This document shows positions 12,001 through 24,174 of a stretch of DNA of 64,000 nt, piece after piece. Position 1 is the stretch's first letter; every line of letters begins with the position of its first letter. The DNA comes from Dictyophora rubrovolvata (lineage: Eukaryota; Basidiomycota; Agaricomycetes; Phallales; Phallaceae), in the NCBI GenBank assembly GCA_029959195.1, contig CP114126.1, positions 868,001 through 932,000 on the forward strand, read 5' to 3'. The position numbers and the translations under genes are program-made. The notes below the pieces were generated by a model. It was not told the DNA's origin, ran no database searches, and saw only the letters and a list, made by a program, of their open reading frames with translations.

Positions 12001-13773
12001 AAACTTGAACATCTTCCGCTTCGTTTAGGTTGCCACTCACACGCAAAGGCCAATCCGACACAGCAATACGGCCTACCCTTTCTCTCTCCAGAAGGATGAT
12101 GCTATCCGGTCCACCTCCCAGGGCAAGAGGCCATCGACCACTTCGTTCGATTTCTCTGCAACGAGCGATGAAACCTTCCCAATCTCGTTTCAGCGCATTC
12201 CAATAATTATCACGCTGGGGTATACCAGTACGAGGATCTGTGGTCAATTCAACAGTGCAACCCACAACAGCCGCAACGTGTTCCGTTAATGTGATATAGG
12301 ACTGCTTAAGAGCAGGAGGCGGATTTGAAGGAGTGGAGAGTAAAGTATTGGTATACTGTTGAAGAGCGGTCTCAATCGTGAAGTGGGAAAAAAGACCCGG
12401 ACGAAGTAAGATAGATATGAAGGTGTCAACTAATGAGCCACCTCCAGAGCGTAGAAGCAGTTCATCAAGGTAGTCGGGTGTCAATTCGATTTCTGATGGG
12501 TACGAAGAAGCCTGCCATATTTCTGGTTCAGGGGTGTCTTCGTCCGGGTCAAAAGATATGCGTTCAACAACAGAAGTCCCTTGTTTATCCCATAGGGCGT
12601 AAAGCGTAGATGGTGACACTTGAAAATCACGCAGATAGGTTCCGACCGTCCTTGTAGGGGCAGGAATTGTTTTCAAGTGTGTAAAATCTTTGTTGCTCAC
12701 TGACATATGGAATAAATGGAAATAACCGCCCGTTTCTGGAGAAGCCGGAGATGGTAAGAATACGAGAATACGGAGGTTCTCGTCCACTTCCATCTCTTCA
12801 TTCGAGGTTGGCAGAACCCGAAGTAAATTGGGGGATTCAAGACCTGTGAATATTTTTGGTTCCCCGGTGGACGTTTCTCCGCGCATAGGAGAAAAAGTCG
12901 AACGGGCGAGGTTTCTAAAGGAATAGGACGCGATGCAGGTGCCTTGATTCCAGGCTCGTAGGGTATAATCACGAGACAAAGTAAAAACAAAGACAGAGTT
13001 AGTGGGAGGCGGATGTGAAGCAAACGAGACGACTTGAGAATCTTCAGACCCAGACAATAGGTAGGACGACCACGATGATTTAACACGGTGTATACTCTCG
13101 TGCCAGGAGCCTAATTCGAGAAATAAGTAAGGGTGGTATGGTATGTAATTAAACGCCGAATACCATGGTCTTGTCCTATATCTAGTCTCAAGAACCGTCC
13201 CTTACTCAAGCCAACAACTACGCAATCAATGTCCTTGACATGCGCAGGCCCTTCAAAATCTTCCGCCGGCGTGTTTATAATATATTCTTTGCACCATCCA
13301 GTTGTCGATGGAACATCAAAGACAGGGATGCTTTCTTCTGTTGAAACCGGGAAATTGAGGGTAAAGAGTGAACCAGACGTCGTGACGGCAAAAATATAGA
13401 GCTCGGAAAGCTGGTGCAAAAGCACGGCAGGCGCGGGTAATATTGGTGCAGGAAAGGTAAAGTGAGTTATTTTTCCGGTCGATAGAGTTATTAGTTCCAA
13501 AATAAGGCCTCCATGAATTACTCGAACGAAGATTGTGCCAGTCTCTTCGGAAGTAAATGTAGACGCGAAAGACGCATGTTCTTGGAGAACATTTGGATCA
13601 GCTTCGGATAATGGAATGTCCTGCCTCGCCGTGTCTATGGATATTACTGTCGCGTTGGAAGGAGCATAAACTGAGGAGACATGCACCGAGGCTAGTATAG
13701 TGCGAGCCATATGGTGGAACAGTGTCACAGAGTACGTCCACAGTGGTCCATAACGCGAGAATCTCAATTGCAT
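9062..13773 (-). CDS. NUP120: Nucleoporin of the NUP120/NUP160 family
   Basis: Large multi-exon minus-strand gene. The N-terminal half is a beta-propeller-like region: CVVVGLSKGRFLRLD, then across an intron HGSWHESIHRVKSSW and VFVFTLSRDYTLRAWNQGT, the region where Nup120/160 proteins are best conserved. The C-terminal half is helical: ALAFKVRNADPLSRPMYPQV, AWYVFRGDFRNAAATMYQFA, LLDPKNSWITL, YKAVSERILEFDRSNSLPSW and a last exon starting RNPRRVAGATWLPYN. Nup160/Nup120 is a scaffold of the Y (Nup107-160) complex of the nuclear pore. The start at 13773 leaves only 15 bases to the upstream cyclin C stop; an internal Met at 13710 (MARTILASVHV) is an alternative, or an upstream exon may be missed. 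Short introns occur near 13100, 10670, 10440 and 10170, and several more lie before the 3' end. Confidence 0.82.
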
Positions 13774-13788
13774 GAATATGGGACAAGG

Positions 13789-15242
13789 TCAATACGAAGT
13801 GTGTAGATCAGCTCGTTCCAAGAATTTATTTACAAAGCCTGAATTATTAGCATTATTCGACTGCGCAATACTAAGCTCTCTGGATTCCTTCATGGACTTC
13901 CACATCTTGATCAACGACAGCGAATTCACTTTTTTGAGCTGGCTGTAGTCCTCTTCTTCGGTCTTCACTTGCGTAGATAGCATCTTGCCTCTTCGCGCGT
14001 GGCCGAGACTTCCTCGAGCTGTGTCAGATGTGTTATCATCGCTAAACCGATCCCATAGACAATATAGACTGATAATTTCTTGTGCTATTGTTGCAATGAG
14101 CAACATGTTCACATTCAACGCAGCCAACCACCCAATTATATCGACGGGTTTATCTTTTCCCTTGCCCTTTGATGATGGAACCGCAGTTATTTGGCGTGCA
14201 GAACGACGAGGAGCAGCAGTATTCGAGGTGGTATTGACCGTTAGCGCATTGGTGCCCGAACGGGAAGTCAACTGCGTGTGAATACTGTTTCGCGTGGAAG
14301 GATGAATTGTGCAGGTAAGGTATATAGCGGCTATGGCTATGGTGTGCGGTGGATATAAAAGGCAGAGGTCGGATCTATATGTATCATTGATAATAAACCT
14401 AGATGTGTTTTTATTATGACGATTATTTTAGGAAAGAGAGTGTAGACCTACCATGCCATCTGGAGAGCGGGCTCTGGCAATTCTAACTTCCCTTGACCAG
14501 TACCCCAATATCTAGGATCGTCACCACTTGCACTGACTTCCCCAGCCTCCGCTTCTATAGAGCCATCCTCATTCTCTAACCCCGAATCACCTTCTTTACC
14601 GCATAACGTGAGCAAGGTGCGGTACGGGTGAAAGATCGTTAAGTCGCACTCCAAGTCATCAATAAGGTAGAATTCCATTTCGGCTAATTTGGAATTATCC
14701 GAAGGAAAAGTGTTTATGTCGTATTCATCACCTAGAGAAAATAATTTCCTTTGTTGATAGAGGACACCGCAGTAACTTGAAAGGACCCGACTCACTGTTA
14801 AACAAAACCCGAGCCTCCATAACTACATTCTTAATGTGAACAGGGGTTTCCTCAGCTTTGGCAGCTACATAGCAGCACGCAGCAAGCACCAAAAAAGGAT
14901 CAGTCTCGCAATATGAATTCTTGAGGTAAAATCGACGAAAGAACACTGTAGCGGTTGCGATCACACGTTGACGGAAGTCCAATTTTTTACCAAGTTTCGA
15001 GATAACTTCATTATCTTAGTGTATGATATTCCATAAAAACATATCACATACGATTCGCAAAGAACAGGCCTAGTAAAGCCAGGTGTTCTTCGCTAGCATA
15101 ATAACTGTCCTCCCGACGAGCTTGCGCCAGTGTTGTCCTATCCACGAGCCAACGTCTACTGCAAGAATTGACGACCATTAGTATTAGGATTCAATATAAT
15201 CGAAACATACTAATGAGACGAAGCCCAAAAGTCAGTGGCCAT
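13789..15242 (-). CDS. SSN8: Cyclin C (RNA polymerase II Mediator kinase-module cyclin)
   Basis: The first exon, 15211-15242, encodes MATDFWASSHY, a cyclin C hallmark, followed by RRWLVDRTTLAQA. The cyclin box continues with FRQRVIATATVFFRRFYLKN and SYCETDPFLVLAACCYVAAK, then EMEFYLIDDLECDLTIFHPY. The second cyclin fold follows (LLYPPHTIAIAAIYLACT, after an intron). The 3' portion contains a basic, Ser- and Thr-rich insertion around TSRSGTNALTVNTTSNTAAP. Cyclin C pairs with Cdk8/Srb10 in the Mediator kinase module in the nucleus and, in yeast, regulates stress-responsive genes. At least four introns split the gene. The stop lies only 15 bases ahead of the likely nucleoporin start. Confidence 0.9.
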
Positions 15243-15670
15243 CGGTTTTCGAGCGAGATGTGGAAGTGGTTAGGGACTCAGTACCAGTTATTTGAGTCCG
15301 ATGCGCTCGACATACTGATCACGCAATTAATCCCGCAATCCGGTATATGGAATTTCGTACAATCTCATTGAATGATATAACTTATGCTAAAAAGAATTCG
15401 AATTGTTCAATATTAACGATGAAATAAATTAGCGAAGTGCAAAGTACTACTAGGAGATTAAAATTGCTGAATAAAATCGGCTCTGGTTCAAATATGCGTC
15501 ATTCTACAAATACACGAGTCAAACGTTAAATATGAATCATCTCATTCACCGTGCTTAAGTCTAGAGTGACAAAGCTTAGTGCCAGCCTGACCCTTCTATA
15601 TGTAATACTAAATATCTGTGTCCAACGGGAGTCAGGTTTCCAGCAGTGGAACAGCACGCCGCCAACAAAA
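15243..15670. promoter_or_regulatory. Intergenic region, probable cyclin C promoter
   Basis: A 428-base gap between the 3' end of the cap-binding gene and the cyclin C start. It is AT-rich, without a convincing coding frame or RNA gene. Confidence 0.4.
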
Positions 15671-18600
15671 TCAATCCTGATCAATTGTAGCAGACCAAAA
15701 CTTCCTTAACAGCGATGTTGCATCGTTTTCTTCCAATTCGGCAAAGCAGACTGATTGGAAAGTCATAGAATGAGTCCTCAAATGATGAGAATACTGCAAA
15801 ACCACATAGTTTTTAGTGACGTTATTTCTTCATTATTTCCGTACTTACCGCTCGAAGGAAGTGTCGATACCATCCCCAAGTTTCCCATTGTGACCATTCG
15901 CTGTCGCTCCATTGCGACCTTTTATCCCAAGCAGATTCATTTAAAATCGCACTTGAGTTCTTGAGAGATGAGACAAATTCGGTTATGACGCGTGAAAGAG
16001 TATTCTTTTGCTCAAATGTGAGAGCGTTGTAGCCTTTTAACGCGGTGGCCACGGCCGGCGAGCTGTCAATATTAGACTCATCTAAATAACAAACTTTAAA
16101 TGGAGCACAGACGCAAGGACAAAAGAACTTCAGACCTCGGACTTCGCTTTCTACATCCATACCAGCACCTTCGGCCTTCATTCTCGCCCGTGCTTCATCC
16201 TCTTCTTTGCGTAGAAGTGCTAATTTCCGTTTTGAGATAGCTACTCTTCCAATAGCTTTATTAACAGAGGCCCGAATCAATTGCCACTCTGATGTTGTTA
16301 AACCAGTTGTACTTCCTTTCCCGCTACGAGGAGCAAAAGCCCAGATGACTACATCAATAGGTTCGACGACTTGATATTGCATCAGTTTATCAAAGACGAT
16401 GAGAATCATCTGCCAGCTTTTGCGCCAGAAATCTCCAGCGGCTTCTAATATATCAGCTTTCCCTCCGCCGGTAGATATTGAACGTAGTAGAGGAAGATAT
16501 CGTTCCATTGCATTTAGAAAGTGCGAGAAAGATCGAGACCCAATGGATAAGAGCGACTGTATGACCATGGAACGGATAATGCTGGAAGCGCGGTGTTCTG
16601 TTTCACTTTCTGTGAGATTGTTTTTCAAGGATTCTACGTGAACCACAACATCGTTGACATTTGATCGACCGCGTAGAAGATTTAAAAGAGCTTGTGCAAC
16701 GTCGTAGTGCGGGTGGGCTACAATACCAATGTCACCATAAGATATGAGTAAATACCGCTCGACTTACAAGGGTCATCGTAATCGTATTCTGGTCCAGGAG
16801 CTTGAGCAGGCATAACATTGACTTCAGGAGCATGCATAGCCTCTGGTAATGTTTTCAAAATCCTCTCATAATATGACAACCTAATTTCGTATGCGACAGC
16901 TCTACGCATGAAAGTCCGCTTGGGATGATTGGACGAAAGACTCAGATCAGGAATCCTGAAAACAAGGGGGAAAGTCCCGAGGTATTACAAAGGAAAATAT
17001 AAAACCACCATACCATTCCTTCCAGACCCACAGGAAGTTGAAGTTACTCATATGGACAGCGAACCATTCCGAGAATTTGTCAGCCATCTCAACATCCAAA
17101 CCGTCTCCAAGCAAAGTATATAACTTCCGAATAGATTTTCCAACCGCCGGACCAATAGTGGGAGGAGAAAGTTTGCAAAGTTCGGTTATTAGTGCATAGT
17201 AATATATTGGTTTGTGCTGGGACTCTGGAATTAATAGCCCTGTTGACAAGATTGTCTAAAGAAAGGTCTAAAATGAAGGCAATAAAAATTGACAAAAACC
17301 AAACTAACTTCGATCACGGTGCTCTCAATTTGCCAGGATTTTTCATATATAGCTTGATCGGCGTCGTTCGCGACGGTCCCTGGTTTGGGCTTGAAGGTAC
17401 CCTCAGTAAACCATTTGGGTAATTCTAATAAGAGACGGGCGCATTCTTTCCGATTCACTTCGAAGATATCAACCATATCACGCAGCATACTATAGATGCA
17501 ATAACCTGAAGGTGTGGTTATATCAGGCGTGATCTAAGTATATGTTAATCATAGAAAAGGACAGCACAGTGTGAACGCGCACTTCATTATCAAATAACGA
17601 TAGATAATATTGAGGAAATTCGTCTTTTTTCCCAGCAGCTTTATTGTCTTCGTATAAATTGCCTGCGAGATCCATACTTTCCATTTCCATAACCTCAGGT
17701 GGAACCAATATAGAGGGAAGTACAAACGACGTGACCTCTGAAGCGCTTGGACCGATGAAATCCGTGAATGGCTGAGGAAAAATAGGGATATCATTTGAGA
17801 AGCCCGAATCCATAAGTTGTTGTAAGGCCGTTAGGACGCTTTGAAGTAACTATGCGGACTTAAGTATATTTCAATGAAAGTAGAAAAATCATATACCTCA
17901 TTCGAACGGGTCTGAACTTCTCGCAGTGTATGAAGTTGGGCAAGCGGACGCACTAGCGTCTTAGTGGAGCTGACTGAATCCGCGAAAGCTGTTATAGATA
18001 CAATCATATCCCTAACAGTTTGCGACCATTCTGGATACAACACGCGCCCTGCCTGAGACGATTATTAATATATACCGACTCTAGGTTAGCATTCACCATA
18101 CCCTCATAAGCGCTTCAGCGACACAAAGACCAGCATTCAAACCACGTCCGTATGATACACCGGGCTCATCCAAGACAACGGCAAAAGATTGTAGGAGAGA
18201 TAGCATAGAAGGTGCATCTACGACCCCAGCAATTGACAAATGTGCGAAGAAGTGTATCTGAGAGCCGACAGGTGAGAACCTAGAAGTCGTGGAGCAATTG
18301 AATGCGTACACATAAACGCAGCTCTCGCCAAGCTTGTTTATCGAGGAATGCTTGAAATCCCCTCCAGAATTCCTCTAGAATCGTTCTTCCTATTGGCTCA
18401 TAGTCATGGCTGACTATCGTTTCGTCCCCGTCGTCTGCAGGCAATGTTGGTTGATGCAACAAATACAAAAGAGCAGCATAATAAGGTATTTTATAGGGCT
18501 GTTCGGTAACCCTAATTTGAATAAGACAACAGCTCGTGAATTTGCTTGATGATTACGTACGAAACTTTGAAACCGTCCGTAATAGCTTGAATGCTCTCCC

Positions 18601-18881
18601 GTTGCTGGACGATTGCCCTCGCGGTACGGCGTATATCTTCTGAATCAAATGCCTGCGAAAACCATACGCATTTGTCACATTTTAAAAAACTGCCAGAGCT
18701 CCAGGGCTTACTGGAAGATCTCCCAGCTGTATTATGGCTGTTCGCAATTTCTGCTCCGGTGTCTCTACAGGGGGAGGCTCTCGATAATCATCTTCCGCTC
18801 ACAAGTTAGACATAGTGTACGGCTAACTAAGCTTTTAAGCGAACCTCTGTATCTTCGTCTGTTATATCTTTCGGGTGCCAT
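15671..18881 (-). CDS. CBC1: Nuclear cap-binding protein subunit 1 (CBP80), MIF4G family
   Basis: Multi-exon gene with at least ten introns. The start at 18881 gives MAPERYNRRRY, then EDDYREPPPVETPEQKLRTA, KIPYYAALLYLLHQP, IGRTILEEFWRGFQAFLDK, FFAHLSIAGVVDAPSMLSLL and the CBP80 signature RNRKECAR-like VNRKECARLLLELPKWF. Downstream are FMRRAVAYEIRLSYYERILK, then the third helical domain with VVIWAFAPRSGKGST and a C-terminus YSHHLRTHSMTFQSVCFAEL ending in WSATIDQD. CBP80 binds CBP20 and the m7G cap of RNA polymerase II transcripts and recruits ARS2 and export and decay factors. The three MIF4G-like helical domains appear complete. An ARS2/SERRATE homologue is present in the same window (40065-43319). 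Confidence 0.9.
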
Positions 18882-19121
18882 TTATAATTTCTTTTTTGTT
18901 TTTTTCGTCTTTAAACTTAGACAGCTCGGTGGTCTCTAAACAACTTACGCTGGAGCTTAGGTAATAATAGTCAGTCTTACGTAAATATTTCGTTTTTCGC
19001 GTCCTCTTTGAAGGACTCGATAGCGAAATAATAAAGGCGTGTAAAGGTATGGCACCAGGTTATATCAGGACGAAACACTAATAACACCAATAAGTTTCCG
19101 ACCGCTTGCTATGTTATATAC

Positions 19122-21797
19122 ATGCTAGTTGCTACGTTCCGCATTCAACAGAAACAGTGGAACTGGCAGCGTTTATCGAATTTCTCGTCCCAATGGCGGT
19201 TTAGAGATGTATATATTCAGAGAGGGTATCATACCTCTCGTATTTCGAAATCTGGATCAACTTATATAAATCCTGGAGCACCCGGGGTAGCCGAGAAAGC
19301 TAGGAATGCTGCTTCGATTATTCGGACGGCGGTAAAGGCCAAAGACAACCCGAGAGCCATAGAAACCACATACTCGACACTCGATTATACTGGAAAGATG
19401 AGACGGTCTTCAAACCCCAACCGGCGTTTTCCTTCGCGACTGGTCGCTCATTCGCTGGTGCACGCTCTTTTGCGGGAGGGACAAGTCATGGAAGCTGCCT
19501 ACGAGATGAGGAAAACTATGTCTTTGGGCATCACCTTTCACCATAGAACCATGCAGACGAGTATTTCCTTGTTGTGTTCAATGCCGTTCACAGCTAAAAT
19601 TGATCAAATGACCGGGTCGAATAAGCTGGAAAATCAGGTGTATCCCGGTGATACCGAAAGTGGCTTCCTATTGTCCGCGTTGCATTCTCGACTACCTCCC
19701 CCAACCCGGCTGGCGGCGAGTCTTTTAGTCACTGGACGAAGATACCGGCAAAAACGAACGGAGGAAATGTTTGACAGGCTTATTAATGCATGTCTGCTTC
19801 AGGGAGAAATAGTCATCGCCGCGTTACTCTTTGTTCTTTTGGTAAAGGACTGGCAAGTTCGATCTGTTTTACGAGCCTCCGGAACCAAGGTTGAAGCAGT
19901 GGTTCACGACTCAGAAATACAAGAGCGACATTCCGAGCTAGGCTTCCCCACACCTCTTTTTGCCAAAACAATAGCTTTACACCGCCTCCATATCCCTTAT
20001 CCTGAGTTGACGATCCTACAAAAGATTTTGCAGAGCATCAAACACCATCTAGTATTTACCAATACGCCAACAGACGCCCATCTGGATTCCGTTGAATCAC
20101 TTGCATTGTTGGCGAATTTGGTAGAAGAAGGAAGTCTCCCCTATGGGAACATCTCATCTCTTCTTCGCGCTATTCAGGACTGTCCTCGTGAAGCTATGCA
20201 TTATCCAATCACGATCCGTCACAATGATTGTGTCCAGACTTTGCCCATCTACCGATATCTTCATGATGTTCTTGCTGACCTTTGCGATAATCTGCCATCT
20301 CAATCTCCTAAACAAGCTAATCTTTCCGATCCACGTATGCTACCTTGTCTGGACTTGCGTTCGTATAATACTCTGCTCCACTATGCTCTTCGACATCGTT
20401 TCTCCCCGTCAATGGCCAATCAAATACTTGAGCACATGGTGGTCCAGAGGAAACCACCTTTAAAGCCTGATATTGTCACATATAATATTCTTCTGCGCTC
20501 TGTTAGTCTCCTAAGACGAAATGACATTGCTTACAGCGTTTTGGAAAAGCTAAGAGAAGATTTAGGCGATTCTGACGATCATTCGTCTCACATACCGGAA
20601 CTCAGATCGATGGAAAAGCGACCCGGGCGTAATATTCCTAAACGAATTGCCGCTGAGAAACTATCCGTTCCGTCGCTCGAGAATGCAGCTTCTACCGTGG
20701 CCGATAATTACACCCTATCGAGTTATATCACGCATCTTGTTTCCACAAGTCAACTTGACCTTATGACTGAGATTTTACTGGAGCTGTTCCCAATCTTAGT
20801 CGACTCTCCCCGTTTATGGCAAACAGATTCTCTCGTGTTCCAACAGTCCGTTGAGCGTGCTGTATTGTTCGGACCTTATGTACTGGCAGCATTGCTGAAT
20901 GGCTGCCAGAAGTCAGGGAAATCTGGTTTAACAGAGAAGCTGTGGTTACTATCTAGAGAAGCTGAACTTGCTAGTTGGAAACCGCCGGCCAATTCGCAGA
21001 CCTATGCTCCTTGGTGTCTATCAGTCGAAGCCTATACGTCAGTCATGCAATGTTACGCTAACGAAACCAAGAAAGGGCTGAATGCTATCAGGGGGAGCCA
21101 ACATTTCTCTCTTTCGTCGGAGTCCTATTATAACGAAATCGCCCGTATGAACAAGGCTAGGCACGTCGTGAAAGGATGGGCTTGGTCTATCATACAATCA
21201 CAGGGAGAAAAGGCTCCTACTAACCTTCGTCATGAAGCTTCGAAGATCATGGCGTGGTATTTATGCAATTCCATGATCAACGTTGCACTCAATGTTTCAA
21301 CCCAATGTGGAATCTTGAAAGAAGATATTCCTGCTGAATGGCGTGCTCAACTAGAAGGTTTGCAATGGCCCATTCCTGACGCACGGTTTTTTAACGCTCT
21401 TTTGAATGTCTTTGGGCGTCGTTGTGGAATGCAATATAGGAGACGGGCCTCCTCAAAACGTAGCCGGTGGAATAGAATATTGCGTGTTGCACTTGAGAAA
21501 CATTGGCGCGGCGAGCCAGCGACAACAACTTATGATCCTCGACTTGTCGAAATCGCTTCTATCCTTGCTAACTATGGCTACGCTCTTCCTCTAGCCTTTC
21601 GGAGGGTGCTGATAGGTCGTCAACCAGTCATTGTACATCAGGACATTATTCGTAAACGGGAGATTACACCTGAAGCCAGTCCACCCCTTCGCGTAACATT
21701 CAACCCGTTTGCACTTCCAGTAATTAAAACTCGTGGTCTGACTTTTCCTCAGAGATGTAAATTATCAAGAAGACGACGGGGACGTTGTAAAAATTAG
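19122..21797 (+). CDS. Mitochondrial PPR-type protein, intronless
   Basis: One uninterrupted reading frame of 891 residues, unusual next to its intron-rich neighbours. The N-terminus is basic and lacks acidic residues for its first 25 positions, with RGYHTSRISK shortly after, typical of a mitochondrial presequence. PPR-like helical repeats are visible: RSYNTLLHYALRHRFSPSMA and KPDIVTYNILLRSVSLLRRN, and an arginine/lysine-rich C-terminus. PPR proteins bind single-stranded RNA in organelles and act in RNA processing, stability or translation. The RNA target is unknown. The gene converges on the mtIF-3 gene, with only 11 bases between the two stop codons. Confidence 0.75.
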   Translation: MLVATFRIQQKQWNWQRLSNFSSQWRFRDVYIQRGYHTSRISKSGSTYINPGAPGVAEKARNAASIIRTAVKAKDNPRAIETTYSTLDYTGKMRRSSNPNRRFPSRLVAHSLVHALLREGQVMEAAYEMRKTMSLGITFHHRTMQTSISLLCSMPFTAKIDQMTGSNKLENQVYPGDTESGFLLSALHSRLPPPTRLAASLLVTGRRYRQKRTEEMFDRLINACLLQGEIVIAALLFVLLVKDWQVRSVLRASGTKVEAVVHDSEIQERHSELGFPTPLFAKTIALHRLHIPYPELTILQKILQSIKHHLVFTNTPTDAHLDSVESLALLANLVEEGSLPYGNISSLLRAIQDCPREAMHYPITIRHNDCVQTLPIYRYLHDVLADLCDNLPSQSPKQANLSDPRMLPCLDLRSYNTLLHYALRHRFSPSMANQILEHMVVQRKPPLKPDIVTYNILLRSVSLLRRNDIAYSVLEKLREDLGDSDDHSSHIPELRSMEKRPGRNIPKRIAAEKLSVPSLENAASTVADNYTLSSYITHLVSTSQLDLMTEILLELFPILVDSPRLWQTDSLVFQQSVERAVLFGPYVLAALLNGCQKSGKSGLTEKLWLLSREAELASWKPPANSQTYAPWCLSVEAYTSVMQCYANETKKGLNAIRGSQHFSLSSESYYNEIARMNKARHVVKGWAWSIIQSQGEKAPTNLRHEASKIMAWYLCNSMINVALNVSTQCGILKEDIPAEWRAQLEGLQWPIPDARFFNALLNVFGRRCGMQYRRRASSKRSRWNRILRVALEKHWRGEPATTTYDPRLVEIASILANYGYALPLAFRRVLIGRQPVIVHQDIIRKREITPEASPPLRVTFNPFALPVIKTRGLTFPQRCKLSRRRRGRCKN

Positions 21798-21808
21798 AAA
21801 AGAATATA

Positions 21809-22423
21809 TTATAATTCGCCAGTACTTTTCAAATATACAGTCAAGACCGACCTTTCGAACGTCCTCTCTTTATATTCCTTTGCACAATCTCGCAAGGATT
21901 CAATAATATAATCCACCTTGCGTTGTCGCTCGGGCAGAGACAAGACTGGTGCATTCTTTTTGGGTGCAAGAATTACATCCACAAGATAATCCTTCTGTAA
22001 ATGTCGCCTGACTTCCTTGAGCTTAACCATCAAATCATTTTCATTGACGGTCCAGGTCATTTGAACTTCCTTCGGCTTTCGAGACTTTTTGGCATTTTTC
22101 TTGTGTGTTTTCTCCCGGATATACGCAGCTCTTCCGTCAATTACTTTGACAATACATTCTTCCTTATTGACTAATTGGACGAAGTGGGTCCTCCGGTCTA
22201 TGCTGGCAAGGACGTACTCAAGCAGCACTCGTCGCGAGAGCTTGCCTTGATCGTTGACCACGTGGACTTTGCGGCAACTTGGTCCGATATCTTCATTGCG
22301 CCCAAGGTCGTTACTTGCATATCTAAGGAGCAGAGGACCCAAGTTGGGCAGAGAAAGCGGAATTCCGGCTCGACAAAATGTCCATGACCTGGGTGATTTT
22401 AGGTAGTTCCGACGTAGTAGCAT
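21809..22423 (-). CDS. Mitochondrial translation initiation factor IF-3 family
   Basis: Single exon, 204 residues. A short N-terminal presequence (MLLRRNYLKSPRSWTFCRAG) precedes the IF-3 N-domain region RRVLLEYVLASIDRRTHFVQ and IVKVIDGRAAYIREK, then a basic linker THKKNAKKSRKPKEVQM. The C-domain includes VKLKEVRRHLQKDYLVDVIL. The pattern 'vnkee..vKvid...a..re' is the usual IF-3 start. IF-3 keeps the mitochondrial small ribosomal subunit free and checks initiator tRNA pairing; yeast AIM23 is the counterpart. Head-on with the PPR gene, so the 3' untranslated regions must overlap. Confidence 0.8.
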   Translation of the reverse strand: MLLRRNYLKSPRSWTFCRAGIPLSLPNLGPLLLRYASNDLGRNEDIGPSCRKVHVVNDQGKLSRRVLLEYVLASIDRRTHFVQLVNKEECIVKVIDGRAAYIREKTHKKNAKKSRKPKEVQMTWTVNENDLMVKLKEVRRHLQKDYLVDVILAPKKNAPVLSLPERQRKVDYIIESLRDCAKEYKERTFERSVLTVYLKSTGEL

Positions 22424-22898
22424 GGCGGTGTACTTTTTACTGAGTAAAATTTAAGGTTAGACAAAGCGGTATAGTAGGATAGAGCTTACTGGATGTACTA
22501 GCGACAAAATTTATCTGGGCCAGCCGACATTGGTTATGCGTGTGACGTGTGACATGTTTTCTATATAAAAAGTCGCTTTTTTTTCCCTTCGCTTCACGCG
22601 ACATCTGTCTCTTTCCTCAACTTATGTAGTAAGTATCACGTCAATTTTTCTTTGGGAGATGAAAAAACCGCCTTATGAAAAGTAAGGAACCATTTGGTTC
22701 CTTACGATGCTTTCTATGTTGTCATAGTTAAACTGACATCCCTGTTTTCATCTACTGGTCGACACATGCTGACGATTTTTCAACACAGATTCCATGCTGT
22801 GGATTACCACACTCAGCCTTATTATCTCGAGTTATCATTAGGAGTCATTATATGTTTCTACCAATATGAAACTTTCTAGTTATGATATGTTTGTTTCC
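22424..22898. promoter_or_regulatory. Intergenic region, probable mtIF-3 promoter
   Basis: 475 bases between two minus-strand genes. Contains tatataaaaagtcgc near 22563 and an 8-T run after it. No protein or RNA gene seen. Confidence 0.4.
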
Positions 22899-24174
22899 CT
22901 AACCTTGTGCTCGTCGCGCTGCCGATCTCCGAAGAAGCCATGCAATATTTTCATAGACAACGAATGTCACGCATGTTCCGGGCAAGATGCGCACCAAATT
23001 AGTGCCCATTCCACGATAAAAGCCAACCAGCCCTTCCTTCGCCCATGTTCGCTTAACTGTTGTTCTTATGTTTGGATACAAGTGTTCCGCGGCATTGTTC
23101 TAAACAACTGATAAGAGAAGAATTACCACGTAGTGTTATGAAATGCAGAGCACCTGAATTCTGGATCGTACCACTTGGTATGGGTATGTAGCCGCTAGCG
23201 CGCCAACTTTGGAAATTCCCGACATGATGGTATAAGTTGTGTTAGACTGTAAACGGGTTGAGATGACGGTCGCGTTGCTTAAGAGCATTGACCTACCAGT
23301 CGTTCGACTTCAGGAGTCCAGGGCTTATTGGCTTTGATATACTGTAGTTTCTTCCGTCGAAAAGCCCATCGCTTCATTTCTTCGTATCCCATGAATTGCA
23401 GAGCACCATTGCTCACACCAACTAGAGCCAGTAAAGTTCCTTTATACAAGCCTCGCATACCCTCGTATCGATAGATTTCCCTCAATCCATCTGAAGGATA
23501 TTCAATATGTCAACAGAAAGCTGGAAATGCCACGTACGCCATAAGCCTCTATACGAATTCGGAGTATCGCTGTTCGTCGTGAACATACGCACTTTGACCA
23601 CCCATATGGGATTTGTTAAAAGAGCAGTAGCAGCACCTTGTTAAAAACATTAAAGTGCATGATAAAAAACATAGGTGCGAATGACCGAACTTGCTTCAGC
23701 TGAGCATAAAAGCGTCCCTAGGGGGCGAGCTCGATCTGAATTATGGCCAAAAGGTTGCCTTCGGAGGATAGTGTAGCTGATGAAGAGTCGGGGACATTAT
23801 TATTAAATTTATTCATTAAAACTTACAAAAGAAAGTACAGCCCCCAACTTGACGCATTGCCAGCAATGTTCGGTCCAACTCCCCGATACAATCCTTTGAT
23901 GCCTTTAGCTTGGTAAATATCTTTCAGCGACGTGTAAATCTGGCGTCCTATTCCTCCGCTTGGTTTAGATGTGGAGACTTGATACTTGATTTTTAGTAAA
24001 TCTAAAGGGTGCATGCACAAGACAGCGACGACGCCAGCTCCAGTACCTGCAGCAGCTTGATCCTAGAAGTATCGTCGCTCTATCTTATAGATCATATGAA
24101 GTATTTTTTTTACGCACTATTGCAGGATTTGAAAAGAAACTAGGCGCATCTTGCACATTTTGGCTATGTGCCAT
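22899..24174 (-). CDS. FLX1: Mitochondrial carrier, FAD/folate (FLX1) type
   Basis: Split by several introns. The start [20 protein letters not shown] leads into the first carrier repeat [20 protein letters not shown] followed by LKIKYQVS. The second repeat has [19 protein letters not shown]; the Trp in NPIWVVK is typical of the FAD/folate/pyrimidine-nucleotide carrier branch. The third repeat has [14 protein letters not shown], ending [20 protein letters not shown]. Three PxxxxK/R signatures indicate a complete six-helix mitochondrial carrier of the inner membrane. FAD or folate import is a family-level inference. It is one of four adjacent genes with mitochondrial products. Confidence 0.85.
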
